44,659 bases of DNA. Origin: Acetobacter peroxydans (GTDB lineage: Bacteria > Pseudomonadota > Alphaproteobacteria > Acetobacterales > Acetobacteraceae). Below, in pieces: positions 44,586 through 44,659 of the stretch. The notes under the pieces were generated by a model. The model worked only from the letters and a program-made list of their open reading frames with translations. It was not told the origin of the DNA and searched no databases. The first letter of the stretch is position 1. Every line of letters starts with the position of its first letter. The position numbers and the translations under genes were made by a program. The stretch is from contig NZ_BJMV01000014.1 of assembly GCF_006539345.1 (NCBI RefSeq), forward strand, positions 1-44,659, written 5' to 3'.

Positions 44586-44659
44586 GCCCAGATGGCGGAA
44601 TTGGTAGACGCGCAGGTTTCAGGTACCTGTGGCCGAAAGGTCGTGGAAGTTCGAGTCTT
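44586..44659 (+). tRNA. tRNA-Leu (anticodon CAG), truncated by right edge
   Basis: The plus strand from 44586 begins GCCCAGATGGCGGAATTGG, a leucine-type tRNA with the D arm TGGCGGAATTGGTAGACGCG. The anticodon arm is CAGGT TTCAGGT ACCTG, so the anticodon is CAG, which reads CUG. A variable arm (GTGGCCGAAAGGTCGT) and the T-arm start GAAGTTCGAGTC follow; the window ends before the acceptor 3' strand. Confidence 0.93.

Overview
This window looks like ordinary chromosome of an acetic acid bacterium (Alphaproteobacteria, Acetobacteraceae). The evidence is high-GC coding sequence, an ispH-thrB-rnhA run typical of alphaproteobacteria, a stand-alone glutamyl-Q tRNA(Asp) synthetase, and a hopanoid C-3 methylase (HpnR), an enzyme whose products (3-methylhopanoids) are well known from this family. 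The genus cannot be fixed from the sequence alone. There is no insertion sequence, prophage, CRISPR array or plasmid-like module; nearly all the DNA is dense single-copy genes, and no gene-free stretch exceeds 300 bases.

Layout, left to right. 1-4719: dnaE followed after 3 bases by pabB (cut by the left edge), both on the minus strand. 4876-6135: panC and a Rid-family gene on plus, then tRNA-Asn on minus. 6353-10756: a lone Tat-exported ABC substrate-binding protein, convergent with a tight minus-strand operon of two tandem aspartate-family aminotransferases and a DMT exporter. 10957-13407: gluQ, an HNH protein, a small lipoprotein and a copper-chaperone-like HMA protein. 13546-15774: a chorismate-lyase-like gene convergent with hpnR. 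16071-21165: ndk, a YheS-type ABC-F ATPase, an MFS exporter and an AI-2E/PerM-family membrane protein. 21238-22784: an orphan OmpR-type response regulator and a SIMPL-domain secreted protein. 22851-25484: thrS-infC. 25554-29479: an envelope glycan region with a TPR protein translationally coupled to a family 9 glycosyltransferase, divergent from a family 4 glycosyltransferase coupled to NAD kinase. 29594-33726: a proline-rich OmpA-like exported protein, the ispH-thrB-rnhA operon and a lipoprotein. 33793-37028: pepF overlapping an ABC1/UbiB-type kinase. 37176-43171: gltD-gltB. 43345-44307: an NDUFA9-like NAD-binding protein, then the start of tRNA-Leu(CAG) at the right edge.

Functional threads: amino-nitrogen metabolism (gltBD, two aminotransferases, thrB), cofactor supply (pabB, panC, nadK, ispH, possibly 4-hydroxybenzoate from the chorismate-lyase-like protein), translation (thrS, infC, gluQ, ABC-F, two tRNAs) and envelope (hpnR, glycosyltransferases, OmpA-like protein, lipoproteins). 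I found no convincing new multi-gene system. The points most worth a second look are the AUA start codon and own promoter of infC, the UbiC-like protein at 13546, the unlinked hpnR, the uncharacterised TPR/glycosyltransferase pairing, and the orphan substrate-binding protein.
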